From NCBI GenBank assembly GCA_030054235.1, contig JASGCG010000065.1:1-7771 (forward strand): DNA of 7,771 nucleotides, given 5' to 3'. Shown piece after piece: positions 6,077 to 7,771 of this stretch (positions are counted from its first letter, which is position 1; each line of letters begins with the position of its first letter). Origin of the DNA: Bacteroidia bacterium (GTDB taxonomy: Bacteria > Planctomycetota > Phycisphaerae > Phycisphaerales > SM1A02). A program made the position numbers and the translations under genes. The notes beneath the pieces are model-generated. The model did not search any database. It was not told the origin of the DNA and was given only the letters and a program-made list of their open reading frames with translations.

Positions 6077-6862
6077 ATGATGCGTCATGCCCTCGTCTTG
6101 GTGGTGTCGGTGCTTGCCGGGTCGTGCAGCTCGATCCCGGAGTCCGCAGGTCCGTGGCGTCCACCGGTGGGAGAGCCCGTGATCGAGCGGGTACGTGTTC
6201 CAGGAACGACCGTCGAGCTGGAGTTCGTGCGGTTGCCCGGGGCCGCGGATTCAGGACGAGATCTGTGCGTTGCCAGAATAGAGATGACGTGGGCGCTGGC
6301 GGAGCTGTACCACACGTCGCACATCAAGCCTGAACGCATGAAGAAGCTGCGGCTTGATGCCGTCACGCGGCCGACCGTGCCCTACGTCAGCCCGCTCCAT
6401 GACACGTGGGGCCCCAGTGCGACACGCCCCGCGATGTACATCTCGTCCAAGCATGCCAAGGGATGTGCGCACTGGCTCTCGCTGGCCTGCGAGCGTCCGC
6501 TGCGGCTGCCGACTGAGTCGGAATGGGATCGCCTGTGCACGGCGGTCCCGCGGGTGCCGATCGGCAGACATGCCTGGACCGCGGCCAATGCCGGGGAGCG
6601 TGCCCACGATGCGGGAACGCTTGATGCGGACGGGCTTGGCCTGTTCGACCTGCAGGGCAACGTGAGCGAGTGGGTGGTCCGGTCCGGTGACGTCTGCGTC
6701 CTCAAGGGAGCCTCCTACGCCGACGCTGATGCGGATGCCAACTGCGTCCGGGCCATCGAGGACACGGTGGCGCTGTCCGACGGCGATCCACAGGATCCCA
6801 AGAGCCAGTGGTGGCGGGTCGGGGCTCCGTGGGCCGGCTTCCGCGTGGTGTTCGAGGACTGA
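6077..6862 (+). CDS. SUMF1/FGE-like domain lipoprotein, catalytic Cys replaced
   Basis: A 261-residue exported protein of the formylglycine-generating-enzyme-like (FGE-sulfatase/SUMF1) fold. The N-terminus M-M-R-H followed by a hydrophobic stretch and V-L-A-G-S-C17 suggests a lipoprotein, although Ala at -3 is not the usual Leu. Family landmarks are R143-L-P-T-E-S-E-W150, L-F-D-L-Q-G194-N-V-S-E-W199 and the final W-A-G-F-R-V-V. True FGE enzymes have a G-G-S-[FWY]-x-C-x(4)-C motif that oxidises sulfatase cysteines. Here the matching stretch is G211-A-S-Y214-A-D216, with Asp in place of the first Cys and a single Cys at 223, so sulfatase activation is unlikely. Many SUMF1-like proteins bind ligands or have other activities. 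An (Ala-Asp) run lies at residues 215-220, in this same stretch. It is a paralog of the next gene, which starts 36 bases downstream and shares the D-P-Q-x-P-K-S-x-W-W motif. The start at 6077 is preferred, but 6080 is also an ATG. No ribosome site is seen. Confidence 0.85.
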   Translation: MMRHALVLVVSVLAGSCSSIPESAGPWRPPVGEPVIERVRVPGTTVELEFVRLPGAADSGRDLCVARIEMTWALAELYHTSHIKPERMKKLRLDAVTRPTVPYVSPLHDTWGPSATRPAMYISSKHAKGCAHWLSLACERPLRLPTESEWDRLCTAVPRVPIGRHAWTAANAGERAHDAGTLDADGLGLFDLQGNVSEWVVRSGDVCVLKGASYADADADANCVRAIEDTVALSDGDPQDPKSQWWRVGAPWAGFRVVFED

Positions 6863-6885
6863 TCTCAACAGGGCCTGCTTCGCCG

Positions 6886-6891
6886 TACACT
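6886..6891 (+). promoter_or_regulatory. Candidate -10 element (TACACT) for the second SUMF1-like gene
   Basis: TACACT (4 of 6 matches to TATAAT) ends 7 bases before the ATG at 6899, nearly the same arrangement as before the ATG at 6077. No convincing -35 or Shine-Dalgarno site is seen. It may allow leaderless transcription of this gene apart from its neighbour; read-through from upstream is equally possible. Confidence 0.35.
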
Positions 6892-6898
6892 CGCCCGC

Positions 6899-7753
6899 AT
6901 GCGGATCACGCTGCTTGCGTCGACGGTTCTTGCCTGTTCGTTGCTCGGGTCGGGCCTCCTCTCGATCCTGTCAGCCTTGGCTGACCAAGCTGCCACCACC
7001 TCCGCCGCACCGTCCGCCGCTTCAGCTGCCGCACCATCCACCGCGGCGCCCACCGCGACGCCTGAGTCCCGCAAGGAACCGATCGCCGGCACGACGCTCG
7101 AGATCGAGCTCGTCAAGGTGCCCGGCAGCGCCGACGGCAGCGTGAAGTCGCTCTGGGTCGCGCGCACCGAGACGCTCTGGGATTGGCAGGACATCTGCAT
7201 CTACAAGCGCGACCAGAAGGACGGCGCTTCGGGCAACGCAGCGGCGGATGCCTGCACGCGGCCGACCAAGCCCTACACCGCGGCTGACCGCGGCTTCGGC
7301 CACAGCGGGTTCCCCGCGGTCAGCATCAGCTTCAGCAGCGCAAAGGCCTTCTGCGAGTGGCTCAGCGCGAAGACGGGGCGTCGTTACCGCTTGCCGACCG
7401 TGGCCGAGCGCAAGCACCTGTGCGTACGATCGGGGATCACGGCCGAGTCGATGAAGGACCATGCGTGGACCTTCGAGAATGCGAAGGACGCGACGCGCAA
7501 GGCGGGTTCGCTCAAGCCCGACGCGAGCGGCCTCTTCGATCTCTACGGCAACGTCCGCGAGTGGTGCGTGGCACCCGACGGAACGGGCGTGCTGATGGGC
7601 GGCGGCTTCGAGGATCCGGCGGCGTCGATCGCCTGCGACACGGCGCTCGCCGACAGCGAGGACTGGAACGCGAGCGATCCGCAGTTCCCCAAGAGCATCT
7701 GGTGGCTTGCCGACGGACCGTGGGCAGGCTTCCGCATCGTCTGCGACGAGTGA
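6899..7753 (+). CDS. SUMF1/FGE-like domain exported protein, paralog of the preceding gene
   Basis: A 284-residue exported protein with the same SUMF1/FGE-like fold as its upstream neighbour. The N-terminus M-R-I-T-L-L-A is followed by a hydrophobic segment; cleavage after A-L-A near residue 28 seems likely. An early V-L-A-C13 could instead be a lipobox, but the stretch before it is very short. A flexible Ala/Ser/Thr/Pro-rich linker (about residues 31-57) separates the signal from the domain; the neighbour has no such linker. Landmarks are R164-L-P-T-V-A-E-R171, where Arg replaces the usual Trp, G217-N-V-R-E-W222, and the closing P-W-A-G-F-R-I-V. The active-site stretch reads G234-G-G-F-E-D239, with Asp again in place of the first FGE cysteine and a lone C246 seven residues later, the same spacing as in the neighbour. 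Sulfatase activation is therefore unlikely. Several other Cys (for example C175 and C223) could form disulfides. No ribosome site precedes the ATG; the gene lies 36 bases after the neighbour's stop. Confidence 0.86.
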   Translation: MRITLLASTVLACSLLGSGLLSILSALADQAATTSAAPSAASAAAPSTAAPTATPESRKEPIAGTTLEIELVKVPGSADGSVKSLWVARTETLWDWQDICIYKRDQKDGASGNAAADACTRPTKPYTAADRGFGHSGFPAVSISFSSAKAFCEWLSAKTGRRYRLPTVAERKHLCVRSGITAESMKDHAWTFENAKDATRKAGSLKPDASGLFDLYGNVREWCVAPDGTGVLMGGGFEDPAASIACDTALADSEDWNASDPQFPKSIWWLADGPWAGFRIVCDE

Positions 7754-7771
7754 CAGGACCGATTCCGACCG

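Noticed and set aside
1..7771. Mobile element, CRISPR array, tRNA or rRNA
   Set aside because: No transposase, integrase, spaced direct repeats, cloverleaf or rRNA-like stretches were seen, and the gene order reads as ordinary chromosomal operons.

Overview
The window is GC-rich bacterial DNA that is almost entirely coding, with all six genes on the + strand. The best guess for its source is Planctomycetota, probably a Phycisphaerae-like lineage. The main reason is the C-terminal tail of the gene at 3711-5951. It is a pair of dockerin/EF-hand-like repeats of the form D-x-N/D-G-D/N-G-x-V-D-G-A-D-L, each closed by a Trp-Gly, which is a common protein tail in that group. The assignment is an inference from style; no rRNA or other marker gene is present.

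Layout. (1) Positions 9-3633 hold three tightly packed genes: an NHL-repeat beta-propeller protein (its start may lie before the window), a small exported YtkA/FixH-like protein, and a membrane-anchored di-haem cytochrome c peroxidase of the MauG type. The gene junctions are 4-base stop/start overlaps (ATGA at 1853-1856, GTGA at 2284-2287), so the three are almost certainly co-transcribed and translationally coupled. (2) After a 77-base gap with a plausible promoter and a strong Shine-Dalgarno site, 3711-5951 encodes a large secreted 'choice-of-anchor B' (LVIVD-repeat) protein that ends in the dockerin-like pair. (3) A 125-base gap at 5952-6076 carries two hairpins and a candidate promoter. 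(4) Two tandem, clearly paralogous genes (6077-6862 and 6899-7753) encode exported proteins with a formylglycine-generating-enzyme-like (SUMF1) fold. Both lack the expected first catalytic cysteine.

How the genes may work together. All of the products appear to act outside the cytoplasm. The first block looks like an envelope redox module: a MauG-like di-haem enzyme, a Met/His-rich small protein that could bind metal or be its partner, and a beta-propeller that could act as a scaffold or sensor. This grouping is inferred from gene order and family knowledge. The anchor-B protein and the two SUMF1-like proteins look like separate secreted or surface proteins with their own signals.

No tRNA, rRNA, CRISPR array, insertion sequence, integrase or phage gene was seen. 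The most interesting points are the MauG-like ligand pattern of the peroxidase and its coupling to a possible copper-binding partner, the paired SUMF1-like paralogs with a shared altered active site, and the apparently leaderless promoter arrangement in front of both of those paralogs.
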